From: Syngnathus acus
Taxonomy: Eukaryota > Chordata > Actinopteri > Syngnathiformes > Syngnathidae
Assembly: GCF_901709675.1 (NCBI RefSeq)
Contig: NC_051102.1
Location: forward strand, 3,714,912-3,778,911
Direction: 5' to 3'
DNA: 64,000 bases
A model generated the notes under the pieces. That model did no database searches. It was given only the letters and a program-made list of their open reading frames with translations, and was not told the DNA's origin. A program made the translations under genes and the position numbers. Shown piece by piece: positions 1 to 14,700 of the stretch. Position 1 is the stretch's first letter. Every line of letters starts with the position of its first letter.

Positions 1-2284
1 TTTTCATACAGATGGTGCCAAATATGATACTTTCAAATATGCTTCATATTAAAATACTCTGAGTAAATAATGACAATGTGAGTGTATACTGACATTCGTG
101 GAGACAATTACAACAACAAACAGTCTCACTTAATTCATTACACATGCAGGTCATACAAGGTCTCATTGTACACTGAAATAAATGTTTGATTGTCAAATAG
201 CTGCCCATGAATTAATGTAATGCATGCAATTTAGAACATTAGTCCCCCGTTTTCAAATTAGAATATTTTCTCCTGCAAAGCCTTCATGCGAGTGCGTTTT
301 AGTTTACATGTGCATGTGCGTCGTTTTCGTGAGTGCTCCTCGGGTTTTGGAGCATGAGATGATTATGTAGCAGGCGGTTAAAGGTTCAGAGAGGCAGAGG
401 TGGCTGAAAGCCAGGGATTGTGAATACTGAGATTGTTTTTAATCTGAGTTTAACAGGCTCTCTCTCTCTCGCTCTCGCTCTCTCCCCCCTCTCTCTCTCC
501 CCTCTCTCTCTCTCCCCCCCCCCTCTCTCCCCCCTCTCCCCCCCTCTCTCTCTCTCCCCCTCTCAGTCGCTCAGTCTCTCTCCCTCTCTTACTTTAGACA
601 TGCATAGCTTTTTGCTTGCCACCAGTTACATCATAATGCCACCCTCTGTGAAGAACTACTGAAATTCGAAAAGGCTTGATATTGAAAGCGGCCAGATATA
701 GCCAAATATTTTTACCATAGTAACTTAATCTGAAATGGTTTTATGTGTACTACAAACATATTGCTTACATGTACAGTACAATACCGTACAAGGAACATTT
801 CTGAGGACGGTCATTGCCTTTTGAGATGTCTTATGTTACACAGATCTTATCGTCACATACACATATTATATTATAATATCACATATTATATTATAATGTC
901 AAATGTCACATTAGGAAATAATTGAATTACTCAAGTCAATCTTAGCCAGGAAAAAATCATTTAGTTTTCAAGATAGACAATATAGAATTGCGAGCTGGCA
1001 AGATTATTTAGCATTGGTTATTTTGTTTTTATTTTAATTATTATCAAAGGTTATCTAACACATTATGACTGAGATAGGATTGGTCAGAGGGCAAATCATT
1101 AACGTAAACCAACCATGCATGCTAATTCTTACCTTTCTTGACCCATTTTCTCAAGTTGATAGTGTTCAGATACAGTAGTTTTTCATAAACAAATGTTAAC
1201 AATACAAACAGTGGAAAAACTTGTGTGGAATGAATGAGAGACCCCACAACAAAGATCTCTAAATTCAGGCCACTGAATATTTTAGATTATGAAACTGTTC
1301 CAATGGACTAATGAATTATAAGAGACAAATGCACTCAGAGCGCTATGAGGTTAGCAACTGCCTATTCATGACTACCACATTTAGATGTTACAATAACAAA
1401 ATTGTTTGGTAAGCAAGACTAGAGGAGTGGCAAAAATAAATAAAAAATTGGTTTCCACTATACTGCACCATTACCCTGAAACAATGGCTTACAGTTCCCT
1501 GCTTACACTACTGCATGCTTTCAAACTGGCTGCTGGCCATCGTGTGTGTGTATCTTATGTGCGTGTGTTTGTGTGGATGTCTTCTGTGAGACAATGACAA
1601 CTTGTTGTACTGGGAGCCTGGATGTGGAGATGTAAAAAAACAAAAAAGAATGAGGGGTTTGTTTAGAGGCCATGGTGTCAAAGTGTCAGGATACCATTTA
1701 TAGCTGATATTTGTGTCATTTTACAAGTGGCATTACAATGAATGGACCTTGATGTTTATTTTAAAAAATCGTGGACATTTTTTTTAATTTTTTTATTTCT
1801 CTGAGTCAGGGAAATGCTCAAAAAGCTATTATGTAAAAAGCAGGTATAATAAATTTATATTATATGATTATTATTATTAGTAAGTCAATTTCTGCTTCTG
1901 TAATGGCAAGCTTTGACTGCCCTCATTTTAAATGGAATGAGGGGGAGTCACATCCCATGTTTACGGAGAGTTGCAAACTTCCTCTTTCACCTGTGCGAGT
2001 CTAGGAAAACATCAAAATCGAGAAAACATAGTTAGACTGCGCATTGCGCTTGGCTTGTGATTGGCGATGATGCTTTTTCTATTCTAGCATGAATGTGCTC
2101 CGGTGCACAAAGCAAGGGCAATGAAAAGATGCTTGAATGAGTTTTGGTGCGGAAGAACTTGTTTACAACTTTTATCTGACGTCAGTCTACGACAGAGAGG
2201 AGACAGATTGTGGAGAGAACAGAAAACTCAAGAAAAGATGAAAGAAAAAAAAAACTTTGCAACGAAAAATAATTCCAAATAACT
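1..2284. other. Map4 upstream/intron 1 sequence, no gene seen
   Basis: No exon could be supported here. The stretch is AT-rich and contains a CT-rich simple repeat (461-592) and a short tandem duplication of an AT-rich block of about 24 bp near 857-900. Because the first coding exon of map4 at 2590 is preceded by a splice acceptor, at least one noncoding 5' exon must lie upstream, either here unrecognised or outside the window. The short open frames in this stretch have low-complexity or non-coding composition. Confidence 0.5.
461..592. repeat. CT/CCT-rich simple repeat
   Basis: A pyrimidine-rich run of CT, CCT and C-tracts lies upstream of map4. An open frame crosses it but encodes only Ser/Leu/Pro low-complexity sequence, so it is not treated as a gene. 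Confidence 0.9.
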
Positions 2285-2292
2285 CCTCTGGG

Positions 2293-2540
2293 TAGGGCTG
2301 CTCGATTATGGATAAAATCATGATCACGATTATTTTGTTCAATGTTGAAACCACGATTATTTGTGAGATTATGTTTTTGGAATTGGAGCAGCATTTCCAC
2401 ACATTCAGGGATGCAGCTGTTAAGTTGTGCATGCGCGTCTCAGAACGTAAACACTAAATATGAATTTTTCCTCGATTATATGAATTTTGAGATCGTGTGG
2501 AGCCAAAATCGTAATCATGATTAAAATTCGAGCAGCCCTA
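2293..2540. mobile_element. hAT-type MITE (TIR TAGGGCTGCTCGA)
   Basis: The 248-bp element begins TAGGGCTGCTCGA and ends TCGAGCAGCCCTA, so its termini are inverted repeats. It is flanked by CCTCTGGG (2285-2292) and CCTCTGAG (2541-2548), an 8-bp target-site duplication matching at 7 of 8 positions. An 8-bp duplication is characteristic of the hAT superfamily. It has no transposase and ends 49 bp before the first coding exon of map4. Confidence 0.85.
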
Positions 2541-2589
2541 CCTCTGAGCAATACAACCAATGATGTGTGTCTGTATTTTATCTCTCCAG

Positions 2590-2789
2590 TTCGACGACTA
2601 TGGACCTGAGCTTGCGAGATGCACTGGGTGGGGGTGGAGGTGGGGTCCCAGGCGGAGCCCCTGCCGAAGCACTAATCAAGAGAGACTTTATGAGTGCGCT
2701 GGAAAAAGAGAGTTATGACGACAAGGTCGGCGAGACAATGACCAAAAGTGACTACCGACCTTTACTGGATGGAAAGGACGGCAAGAGTG
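2590..2789 (+). CDS. map4: map4 first coding exon, N-terminal projection motif
   Basis: The acceptor ends CTCTCCAG at 2589 and is followed by a 10-nt 5'UTR remnant, then the ATG at 2600. The start MDLSLRDAL is followed by a Gly-rich insert and then [20 protein letters not shown] and [11 protein letters not shown], which line up with the conserved N-terminus of vertebrate MAP4. The donor is G|GTGAGT and the exon ends in phase 1. The upstream in-frame ATG at 2567 lies in the intron before the acceptor and was not used. Confidence 0.92.
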
Positions 2790-5700
2790 GTGAGTCACTA
2801 CAAACATGAAAGGAAATGGTATTTTTATTGAGGATCTTGATTTCTGTATATAAAACTTTGTACTTAAGGCAGATGGTGTTGCTGCTATATGTTTGTTTGT
2901 TGACTGAAAATCATAGCTCAGTTTCTGTCTTAAATGTCACATATGGCCAGAGGATAAATGTCATCGTGAGGCTTCGCCAAATGTCTCACCGTGTCATCTG
3001 GAATTTTGAGGAAACTGTCATTCCGATTATCCGTCCAGTGGTTATGTTGCGTCCTACTGTGTGCAGGTTTTTTACGTTAACCTGTACCGCCTGACTGCAT
3101 CGTTATTTGCTGGCTTTTAAGTCAGTGTTGATGATGAAACCAATGTCGATCAAATATTATTACTACACGACCTATTGGTCATAATGACATTTGATGTCAA
3201 AATGTTAATTACTACATATTGTAATAAGGAGGCAGTGTTTATACATAACAGAATAATCTGAATCATATTTGCACTCTGACTTAGTTCTATACAACAGCTT
3301 TGGTTTGTGTCACAATAACTGACTTACCTTTCAAGAGTCTTGAAGTATTCTCCTGTGTACTTGCACCATGAACTAAACAGGAAAAGGTCAACTTTGCATC
3401 TCATGAAATACTGCAGTACGTGATGTTGATTTAAAAACCACTCACTCCTACCCACGCATGTGGGTATCTATTTTAGGGGTGCTACCCCATTTTGGAAGCT
3501 TTTACTTGGATGGGAAATGTCGGGAGAGCTTTCAGTTTAGTGATGCAGAAATGCAATTTGGTTTAAAAGGACTTTGACCTTGAGCCTGCAGAATGACTGC
3601 AGTCCTCAGAGGCCTGACAAGATTCCAGCTGTGGTGCCCTCACATTTAGTGTATGTGTCCGTTACACCCGCCCCTTTTTTTATTTTTTATTTACCTGTCC
3701 TGTTGTGTGATTTAGAATGTTTCTCATATCCCTAATTCCTGATACACTCATCTTTTTTTTTTTTTATTGCAAAATTAGGTAACAAAGGCTCCTGTGATGA
3801 ATCTGGGCCTTTTCCCGCATTGCAAAGAACATTTCTAAATATGAATATGAATTGTTGCACCTTTTCAGTCATTCTCATATATACACAGAAGCTCAAAACA
3901 GCAGTTTAATTTTTTTGGAGAAACCTTAAATGCATTTATTGTGTAAAGGCAACTAGCCTTTTCTTATATTTTATTATTCAACTTATTCCGCCCACTTTTT
4001 TGACGTACCTCTGAAATCAAGAGTAGGTTCACAGCAAGATAATAGCATAGCTCAAGCTATCTAGTTAATCATGCGTGCCAAAGAGGCCTATTCTAACACA
4101 CTCACTCGTATGTCCTTCAATGACACATACAAATGTGATGATTCTGAGACGGTGAGACACGAACGCCAAGAGTCACAGATGCTGTCGTCCTCTTCTGGTG
4201 TAACCATGGCGATAACCCCTTTAGCGACATGTTTTGTCTGCATGTGTCATTGTCAAAGATGCACTAATACCCGCACGAGAAAGAGACACTTATGAGCTGG
4301 TTCAGCCAGTTTTGCAAAATGTTTTGATGAGCAAGCAGCATGTTTGGATCTTGTCAGGGGATAAATTCAACATGATGGATAAAAAAAATATTCGACAATG
4401 ACCCTGTTTCCCTATTAGACAAAATTTGGCAGTGAGTAAATGTAGGAAACTGGTGCCACTGACAGAATTACTTTTATATAGTGTATTGGTTACACGTATA
4501 ATACAATAAGTGTTTTTCTTTGACAGGACTTGGGATGACTTCATCAATGATGTTTCCAGGTGGACGCCAAGACCCTCCTGGACAACCTGCATTCACTTCC
4601 GACTACCTGTCTGGTAAGAATTTGTTGATGAAAAATCTTTTATTTGACTTTTAATGTTTGCTTAGGAGGAACAGTTTGAGTCACTTGCTTCACAGTTATC
4701 CAGGTAATGGTAATCTGCAAATGTTGAATGAAAGCAACTGGGGTTAACTTTACGGTAAATGACTAATTTACTGATTCCCGTCTTCCTTGCTTTTGCTTTC
4801 CAAGGTCCTATGATGGGAGGAATGAGTGACCAGTGGAACCAGAACAAAACAAAGGATGCCAGCATGCCTGACTCATTCCGAGGTTCTCTTATTCTTCATC
4901 TATCTTGTGTTTCCCCGGTTTAAGATAGTAGAATTAAATGTAAGAAATATTATTAGAAAGGATGTATTTTTTTTGTAAAACACCTTTATCAAAGTGACTT
5001 CCAAACATTAATTGCTATAATAGATTAAAGAAGTGTGACGAGGTTTCGTTAAATGACAACTGAATTAAGGAACCTCGTGAGTGTTGTGAATGTTTGTGTG
5101 AACTGTGGCGTATACCTGTTGAATGTGTTTGTTTTCTCTGCTCCAGGATTTTCTCAGTCTGTAATGAGTGGCATGCCACCGTTCCAAACAAACGTGAACT
5201 CCTCTCTAGGCCAGATGGGAATGGGAAAATCTACGGACACGCAGAAAACTTCCGGCCTCTTTGGTTCAGAGCCCCAAAACATCAGTAACACCAGTGGCAA
5301 CAATCCCTTCAAATCAAATGATCCGTTTTCTTCTGGTGGTCCAGGAATCCAGTCTTTGGCTCGCAGTCCAGGTAACCTGCATGCAGAAAGGATGAAATGA
5401 GTGAAGTGATGATAAAAAGTATGTATGTTAAAATGCATGTACTATAAGTGCTTTCGATGAATGTGCCCAGCCTGGAATTCTGAAATGAAAAGAACAAATA
5501 TTAAATCTTAGTGAAAAATCTTGTCTCTCGTAGAGCTCCAGTGTAGGCAATGTGGGATGTGATGACAAAGGAAATACTTTGAGCAGCAGAGGGCAGCCTT
5601 TGCTTGCGACCGAGCCGTTTCAGTGCTGCGTTCATGTCGTGTTGACGCCTATCTTTAGATTTCCTGCATCTTCTCATTTATTTATTGGAAGCACGCAGCT

Positions 5701-8700
5701 CAGTACTTTCTCTATCTTAAAGAGGATTAAGAAATTGACAGGAAAATTGTTATAATTACATAATCATCTAATTCTGTTGACATATATGGTCATAGTTCCA
5801 TATGATTAATAAATATTAGTGATTTGATCAGATGTTCAACTCTGGAACAATAATGCATATTTTGGGAGCGTGCCAGACTTACATCCATTAAATACCTTAA
5901 TACTCCTGTCCGAGCTGTTTATAGCAGGAGAATCGCATGCCAAGCAGCAATCAATCTATGAAGTGAAAAGTCGGCTTTAGGTTGGTATGTACTTTTTCCT
6001 AGGTTTTGATTGGTTTATCCCATGATGTAAGACCGAAAGGCAGAGATGATAGAAGCGGAGATATTGTACATGAAAAGAAAAAGTGAAAGCAGATTGATAA
6101 AGGTTCGGTTTCTTTTTGTTTTTTTTAGCAGTATCTATTTTCAATTTCTATATATATTTCTTTAGTCGCTGGAGGAGTGAGATGTAGTCATATTATATAA
6201 ATATAAAAATAGGAGTTTATATAATTATTATTTATCTAATGACAGGTCAGATAACAAGGGGGAAAAAACGATTGGATCATTTCAAGCAAGTTAATATGCA
6301 AAACATTTATTTTGTAATATCTTGCATGTACTGCTTGTCATTCCTTTCTCTTACCTTTTCCAAGATGTTGTTTTTAAACATGATTTATTTATTTTTTTCT
6401 AATCATTGCATGTGTAGCAATGGATCATTGTATTTCATGATGCTCCCAGCACGCATGAATTTGTTTTGAATCCTGCTTTTAATGATGTACTGTATTCACA
6501 ATGCACTCGCTTTATTGTTATACTTTGTATGCCTATTTTGCTATGTTATATATAGCTGCCTCATAGACAAGGCCTTTTGTATCTCGGGTTGTGCTGCTAA
6601 TGATGATGTCATTAGGTAAATGTGAATCTAAACTTACGTATGTCTCCTTCATACATAATTTGATTGGTTCCGAAAATGTGCCATGAATGTAAATCAAATT
6701 TAGAAATGCTATTAGTCAGAATTTTTATAAATGATGTATAGTACTACTAAAAATGATACACATTTTTAATTATTTAGGTTTAGTGAATACATCAAGTACA
6801 GTGGAACCCTAAAAACCTACCGCGATCCACTCTGTGTTTCTGGACAACAATTTGTTTATAAGACTATTTGTCCCATGAAAAAATAATCTACATAAAATAA
6901 ATCTATTCCAAAATTAATCCGTCAGTTCCCTTTTAGACTTAATGATTTTTCAACCTATTTCATCTAATTAATTGTAATCCTTTTTGGCAACGTCACAAAA
7001 ACCTTGCAAGTCAAAGTAAAAGAGCATGTGGATGAAGTCTTAAAGAGATGTGTGATACAAGTAATGCAAGATTCATTGTGCCTTTTGACTCTGAGGTATA
7101 TTTTTCCCGGTATTTTTTGTTTAGGGACCTTAAGGACGTACATTTAGACATAATTCAAAGAGCCTACATTTCCACATAATTAATTTCATTTTGGTAGTTA
7201 ATTTTGCTTTCTGACACAGTATGTGACTGGTTCCTGCTCATATAAAACCTTCCCCCCTCGGCAGCTCCCACCCTTTCTCCCAGCGGCTCAGTGGATGACA
7301 GCAGCCCCACTTCCTCCACATCTGAACCCCTCAGTCCCGAACGATCGGGGTGTGAGGCTGGCAAGCAACAGCAAAGGCGCAAGAAGAAGAAGAGGAAGGG
7401 GCGTGACGAGGTTTACAGCTTCTTGGATAGCCAGGAGAAGAACGGCCATTCCGACAAACATGGCTTGCAGGATAAGGGTGGACAGGGTGTGGAGGAGGAT
7501 GAGGAGGAGGAAGACAACTGGGAGTGGGAAATAAGAGAGAGTGGAGCAGGAGGTAGAGTGAAAGGCAAGAAATTGAAAAGCCGTGCAAGACTTCCAGAGG
7601 AGTGGGGAGCACCCCAGCAGCCGATGTCTCCCATCCCAGCTGCAGTTGCTCCTACTTGGGCCACAGCAGCAGACTTTGGCCCTTTGGACTCCAAAGTTCC
7701 TAAATCCAACCCCAGTCCAGGTTTCTCTCCATCGATGCAAATACCTACAAGTTTGACCAATCGCACAGCAGATTCATCTCCTAGTTCCTTTGAGCCCATG
7801 TGTGTCGATGACTACCCTGTGTCTACCCAAAATGTGACCAGCAAACCTCAACCAATTAGCTCACCGGGCAACGCTACCAATAAAAGTAGTACACTAGGGG
7901 TTGTTAGTGGAGATTTAGCATTAATGACGGGGGACAATCTAAGCCCAGTCTCCCAGACGTTCTCTTTTCTCGATTCAGTCCTCCAGACACCGCCAGGTTC
8001 TACCCCCGACTCACAGAACGCCACCCCTATCACAAACGCACCCGAACTTTCTTCAACTTCCTTGTCCACTTCAGCCGACGTCATAGTCTCTTCTTCACAA
8101 GCCTCTAAGACCACTTCAGATGTCCCTCCAACCTTTGCTGTGCCGTCAAAGCCCTGCCCCTCACCTGTCACAGACACCCAATATTCGAAATCTGCCCGTG
8201 AATCGGTCCTCAACGTTGATGCAAAGCCTTTCATCCCCTCAGCCTCACGCATAACCCCCACAACTGCTCCCAGTCCAAACGCATCTCCTGCTACTGTTAA
8301 CGCAACAGTCTCCACCGGTGCAGTCATGCATCTTGGTTGTCCTCCTTCCACTATCAGTGAAGCTGTAAAGCCAGCATTATCAGACACTCCCAACAAAGCT
8401 GCAGCCACCCCATCTCTGTTCACCACACCTGCAGTTCCCGCATCACCACTGCTCCCCCCACTGGAAGGTTGGTGAACTACAGGGAAAAGTATGACTAACA
8501 TGGGGCTGATCATCTAAAATAAAAAAAAAAGTTGCTTATATTTGTCTTGTGCTATGCATGCCTGTTTGCTTGTGGATTGAGTACTAGACTTGCTTGGACC
8601 TTGGTCCATATTTTTAAATACAAGGGTCCCGGCAGTTGAGCATACAAAAGCAAACAAACTAAAAATAGTGACGAAACACTTTACTGGAAGGCTTTTTAAA

Positions 8701-11700
8701 AGTGCTTATGTCCGTCCCTTCATAACGACTTGCGCAAATGCTGGACATGTTCAAATTGTTTTAGTCGGGCTCCAAATGATGGTTCCACTATGCTTTGCTG
8801 CTGTGTATTGCTCTATTACCTCTTTCATAACCTGTTAATTACTTGCTCTGCTAAATCAGATAAGTGCAATTATTTCTCCTCTGTCCTTTCTCGTAAGGCC
8901 AACAGCTTGTGTAACTTTCCACTGTGCCCTCTCGCCATAGAAACACAAATGTTAATTTAATGCAGTGCAAAGCAAGCTGGCTACAAAAAACGTCACAGCT
9001 ATAGTTCTCTAACTGCAATTGTTGTGATGTTGTTAAAAGTATACATGACAATAATTTGAAAGATGAAATGTTATATAAAAATGTGTGCTACTACAGTGGA
9101 TATAAAAAGTCTACACAACTGTGAAATGGAAAAAAGAGATAGAAAGATAATTAGTTCAAAACGTTTTCCTTCATTTTGACACTTAGAAACTAACTGTACA
9201 ATGCCAAATATAAAAAAGAAAGCTTTTAGAGAGGAGAATAAAAAACTGAAATAATGTGGTGATGCAAGTGTGTACATATGGCTAAGTTAAGAATTACCTA
9301 GTTATATTCAAACTCATTTTAAATAGGAGCCATGCTTCTGATTAACACCAAATAAAGTTCGGCTATTTTAATAGGCGTTCTTTTTTGACCATCTAGCACA
9401 ACCCTCAGCGTGTAGACTTTTATCCACTGCAAGATACTAAAATCTGATCCCTCATACCCTTGCCCCACCTCCTGTACTAAAAGTTTTATTAATATAACCT
9501 TAAACATGATAGTATTATCTGGTGCAGTTTGTAAAAGCTGGCCTCTCTTTTGTGTACTATATTAATCCACAAATCACCCTTTGTCATTGGGCTTCCACTC
9601 ATGTGGTACTTCAAAAAGTACTAAAATTGTGAAATACTTTTGATCATCATCTACCTACCATCTTGGGTGTCATTTTTTTTACAATGCATTTTCTCCTGTA
9701 ATCTGGGGTGAATTGTATTTACTTATATAATGCCTCTGATTTAATGCTCTGGCTATACTTACTATATCTGTTTTCTGTCGAATGAAGTATATAGTGTGCT
9801 GCATTATTCTCCTCACTTAATAACCTGACCAGTAAGTGGCAGTGTGTTCTAACTATAAATTTGACGTGGCAAAGAATCTAAATTCATATATTTTTCTTAC
9901 AACAATGAGAATCGGCCTTAGAGTGTAATTGGGACCGATCTGAAATCTGTCAACTGCAACGTCTTACTGGACATGTTTTTGCACTTCCTTGAATTTATAT
10001 TTTGTGATAATATATTGTTTAACAGTTATTGGGTAATGGAATGTCTAAGTTGCATAATAGTTGAGTGTGTCAAGCATGATAGTTCTTTAAATTGTCTTTC
10101 TTTTTTTCCCCCTTCTCTCTTACTTGCTCTCACAATGCTGCCAACGAAGTAGCACCAGGTAAGTCATATTTCACTCATCATATCAAATTTGTGCCATGTA
10201 CGTATGCGTTCAATTTTAAAGCAAATATTTAAAATGAAACACTGAGCTCTCAGAACTCGGGTACAATCCTTTTTTGCAGTCTTTTTGTGGTTTGGTTTGT
10301 AATGTCATTTCATATATATATAAATTCAATTTTTTTTGTAGCAAAACCTTTTTAAATTTAATGATCAGATAGCCTCATGATAGTGAAAAACACCAGACAT
10401 GGGATCCCATGACAGCAGAAGGGAGTCTGGTTTTACAAATGAACATGTAATTAGCATTGGGAAAGGTTGTTTCCATATTGTATGATGTTTGAGTTCTGTA
10501 ACACTAACGGTAGATAGCTGTTTCATAAAATAGGAATATTATAAAGAATCAAGTTGTCAACTCGAAGAGCTTACATAATTGCATCATTATTTATTTATTT
10601 CATCATTATTTCATCTTTGGTATACATGTCTGACATTGGAAATATTCCAATTTGTTTACGGCATCTATCTTATCTGCTGTATACGTACATTTCTAAGATC
10701 AAAGGTCAGCAGCTGTTTTGTAGGGTGTGCCCTTCAGTGGCATGCACTAAATCTTTTCGTTTACAGTATACTTGTAGTCTGTGCTTCTGCACCTCGCCCT
10801 TTAAATAGTGTTCAAAGCGATCTCACTCACATCTGCTTATACTCTATCCTCTTGATCTTGAGGAAGCAGTTCCTGCTGAGGATGCACAGAAGGCTGAGCT
10901 GTCACTGACGCTGCATGAGAAACGACCCCTTTTAATTGCATTGGCTGCTAATAGTGTTGTGTGACTCATTTGTTTTCAATTAGAGCGAGTTGGTAGAAAA
11001 CCATATTTTTCACAGGGGAGAAAATGCAGTCTTAATTTAGCCCACAATGTGATGTTGCAGTAACATGGGTTGGTGCTCTTTTTGTTGCTACCTCTGTGAT
11101 CTATTTGATTCAAGTGTTATTGCTACGAGTTTTTCACGCCAGATGAGTTGAAAGAACATGATTAATCATTTTTAGATTTAACACCAGGAAAAGAAATATT
11201 TAGCGTGCCCTAAGTCTAGCGCAAATCACAGTCTCACTGTCCACATGGGTAGAGTTTTCTTTCCTCAGATATTCCGCTAGACCACCTTGCATCCCCAATG
11301 GTATTTCCGAGTGTGACCCCTACCCCCCCGGCCCACCAACCTGTTAAAATATTTTTTAAGATCACAAAAGCTGTTGTTGTAGCAAAGCACTTTTCTGTAT
11401 TTTCCATTTTCCCATTTTGTATTCTAATCTCCATTCCCTTTATGTCCACATTTGCCATTTGGATTTTTTCTTTATCTGTTTTTGCCCTTTCTGTCTCCTA
11501 CGACCACATCATATCTTCCATTGGCTACCCAGATTCTCTGAGTCTCTGCCACAACGCAGTAATCACTGCATCTGCACTGCAGGGGTGGGGTGGGCAATTG
11601 AGGGTGTTGTTGGAGAGGGGAAGGCGTTGTCGGGGAGATGTGGGAGGCGGTTGCCATAGCAACTAAACCACTCTGCAAGTGAGGGATGGAGGAATAGAGA

Positions 11701-14700
11701 AGGAGTGGACTGGGTGTGACAGTCTGTGAGGTTGAAGATTAAAAATAGAAACACTGTGACAAGATCCCCAACCCTCTGTTCCTCCTTCGGCCCCCACCCA
11801 TTCTGCCTCTTCCCAGCACCACAGGCAGGCAGCTGTAGCATCCTCTGTCTCCTCTTGGCTCCCCTGTCTCCAGCTGCTCAGAGATCTCTGACCTTCATAA
11901 AGATCATTTACCATGACCTCTATGAGACTGTCTGGGTAGAAAACATCATCTAAGAATCTCATTTTATTCGGTACCCCTATGCTTTCCTAATGTTTGTTCA
12001 TGAATGACATCATCTGTCAACTCTGGACTGCAGGCCAGTAAAAATAGCGAAACCGAGTTGAACATCAATATATCCAGAGTGATTTGCCTTTGTTTGGATT
12101 CAATTAACAGTGGTTTATTGGAATATTATTACCAAAGGGCCATTTATGAAATTGCCATTTTACAACAGGCACAGCAATCTAACCTAATGACTCTCTACAT
12201 CATAAGATATGTGTTGCATGTAGGCAACATTTTTGGTTAAAAGGGTTGGACTTAATTCAATTCGGCTTATTATTTAAACATTTAAACACAAGACAAACTA
12301 TTGCATTCATTTGAATACATTCATCCATCTTCTATGCCGTTTATGCTCACTAGTGTCATGAGTATGCTCGAGCAGTGATTCTCAAATTGTACTTTACCAA
12401 CAAGTAATATTCAAGGCGCTCTCTCTGGTGGTACGCAAAATAATCTTTGGTTTTTGGTCATGAGCTCTGTAATTTCAAATTGACTGGGACGTCATGAAGT
12501 GTGATTGGATGAGGACGAAAGGAAGCAGAGATTAGGGTGTATGAGGGAGTGACATGAATTGGCGCTCTCAGGGAATCCAGTTTATTGTTTCGGTGTGATT
12601 ATAGTCCCACCTGGGTAGCGAAAGATGATGAAGGTAATGAACTAACCAGTGCGCCACTGTGCTGCTTGGCGATTTCATTGGTGTCTATAAATTCTTTGGT
12701 GAGCTTTAATTTTGAAGTTAGCCTTTGCGTTGGTGGCGTGTTGTTATGAGTATGTTTTCAGCTTGTTTGACGAAATGGCATAGCTAAATGGGTGTGTCAC
12801 TTGAACTATGTAGTAGTATAAAGTTGCTATTTGCAAACAATTGAAATCAGCAGTATATACATTTATCTTTCAAGAAACACAATTTCCCTATCATTATTTT
12901 GAGTGCATAAGATATTCTTTGGGCCAAAGGAAATAAGAGTAGCCTCTGTGAATTGATTGCAAGTATTTTTTATTTTTTACAAAAAAAATATACTCATTTG
13001 TGTAAATCAAAAACAGCAAAATATAATTTCTATGACAAGCACACAAATGATCATAATTGATGTCAACTGAAGTCACTGTAGATATTCATTGTTTTTTTCC
13101 CCACATCTGTCGCCAGTCAATAGCCTCATCACACTTGTCAGGGTAATTGCAGTCCTCAGTGTTTTCCTGCAAATCTCTCCTTGTGTCTCAGTCTAAATCA
13201 ACATATGAAAGGCAGTTGTCATATGCTAGCTGAACAACCGTGACAGCCATTGATCATTATTTGAGCACATCTGTTTAAAGTTGCATGGCTGTGTCCGAAT
13301 ATGCACACTATTCCCAGATAGTGTTATGCCATTTGTAGGAGGTCAAGGAAGCATAAATGTAGGGTACTCAAAATTACTCACAATGCAACCACAATATAGA
13401 CCACAATGCATTGTGAGCAGAAAAACACGGCACAAACACAAATATCAATGCGGTATAATTAATTCATTTAATTTAATTCAAAAAATGTACAACTAAGAAA
13501 ATGAAAACAGTTTAAAATAAATATACTTTTTATTCACAATAAATAGTCTGGGATCTTTGTCAGGACATGTACGGTGGTCACCTGATACGCCACCAGGAAA
13601 AAGTAGTGAGCTGGGTGTCTGAAATCACCAAACAGAATGAGGAAACTACTTTCCAGTGCCATATAGTGCAGGAATATATCATGAATGAGGGATGAGGGGA
13701 AAAGGATGGCCTTTCGGACACAGCCCATGTGAGTGTATGTAACTGTGCGGTCTCACGTATGCTTGTACATGTTTGTCGCGAGGGACTAGGTGAAATTTAG
13801 TATCAGCAAATGAGGGAATATTCCCAGTTGTCATGTGATTGTGTGATGTCAGGAAAGCGAGAGAGAGAAAGGGAGAGGGAGAGAGAGAGAGAGAGCGCAA
13901 GGTGTAATTTATCCCTACAGCTGATCTGTGCAGAGCTCAGGGAGGAAGCAAGACCACCAGACACACATTCGCTCTTATCGGAGTTTTCCTTGCCTCACTT
14001 GTTAAGACATGCACATACAATTTGCGTGCATGCTCTTCTCACACTTCAGCACAATCGCACCCTCAAACCAATTCGGGCATCACTTTACAGGGGATGTTTT
14101 TTTTTCCCCCCCCATTTTTTTAAGCTCTAATATTTAGAGCATTTTTCCCTTACTGGACATTAAGCAAGAAGAAAACAGAGAGGAAGACGGACTCAAACAA
14201 CAGAAAAGACCAAGACGGAATTAAAGGGGTTAAGTAACACAGCGGCACGAGCAAAGGACGCACACGACAACAGGAAAATGTCCTTTTTGTCTGGCTCACA
14301 GTGGCAGGAGCCTGGCATTATTGCTGGTAACAACGGGTGCAGAAAACCATCCAGTGGGCATCAACAGCAGCAACCAAAACCTGCGCTTACCCTCTCCGCT
14401 GCCAACGTCCCTGCAGTCTTGGCCTCTGCCGACCACAGCGGCTTGCATGACCCAGGCCAGATGGCACCTGGCGGGAAGGTTGCTACCACCCCACAAGGGG
14501 GATTCAATGTGACCTTAACTGAAGAAGAATTGAGATTAGGGTGTGGCAAAACATCCTCTGGAATTACACCAGAGACCCTGGGTCTAAATATGCCTGTGCT
14601 GATTGTCGAGGATAAAACAACAGGTGGGGGACCGAAGGCGGAAAAACAAAGGGGAGGCATTTCGCTAGGGAGTGCAGGACAAACTCCCAGCAGCCCTCTT

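Noticed and set aside
7288-8513. Long minus-strand open frames (150, 128 and 221 residues)
   Set aside because: They overlap the map4 coding exon, have composition mirroring its Ser/Thr/Pro codons, and show no start context, splice sites or family motifs.
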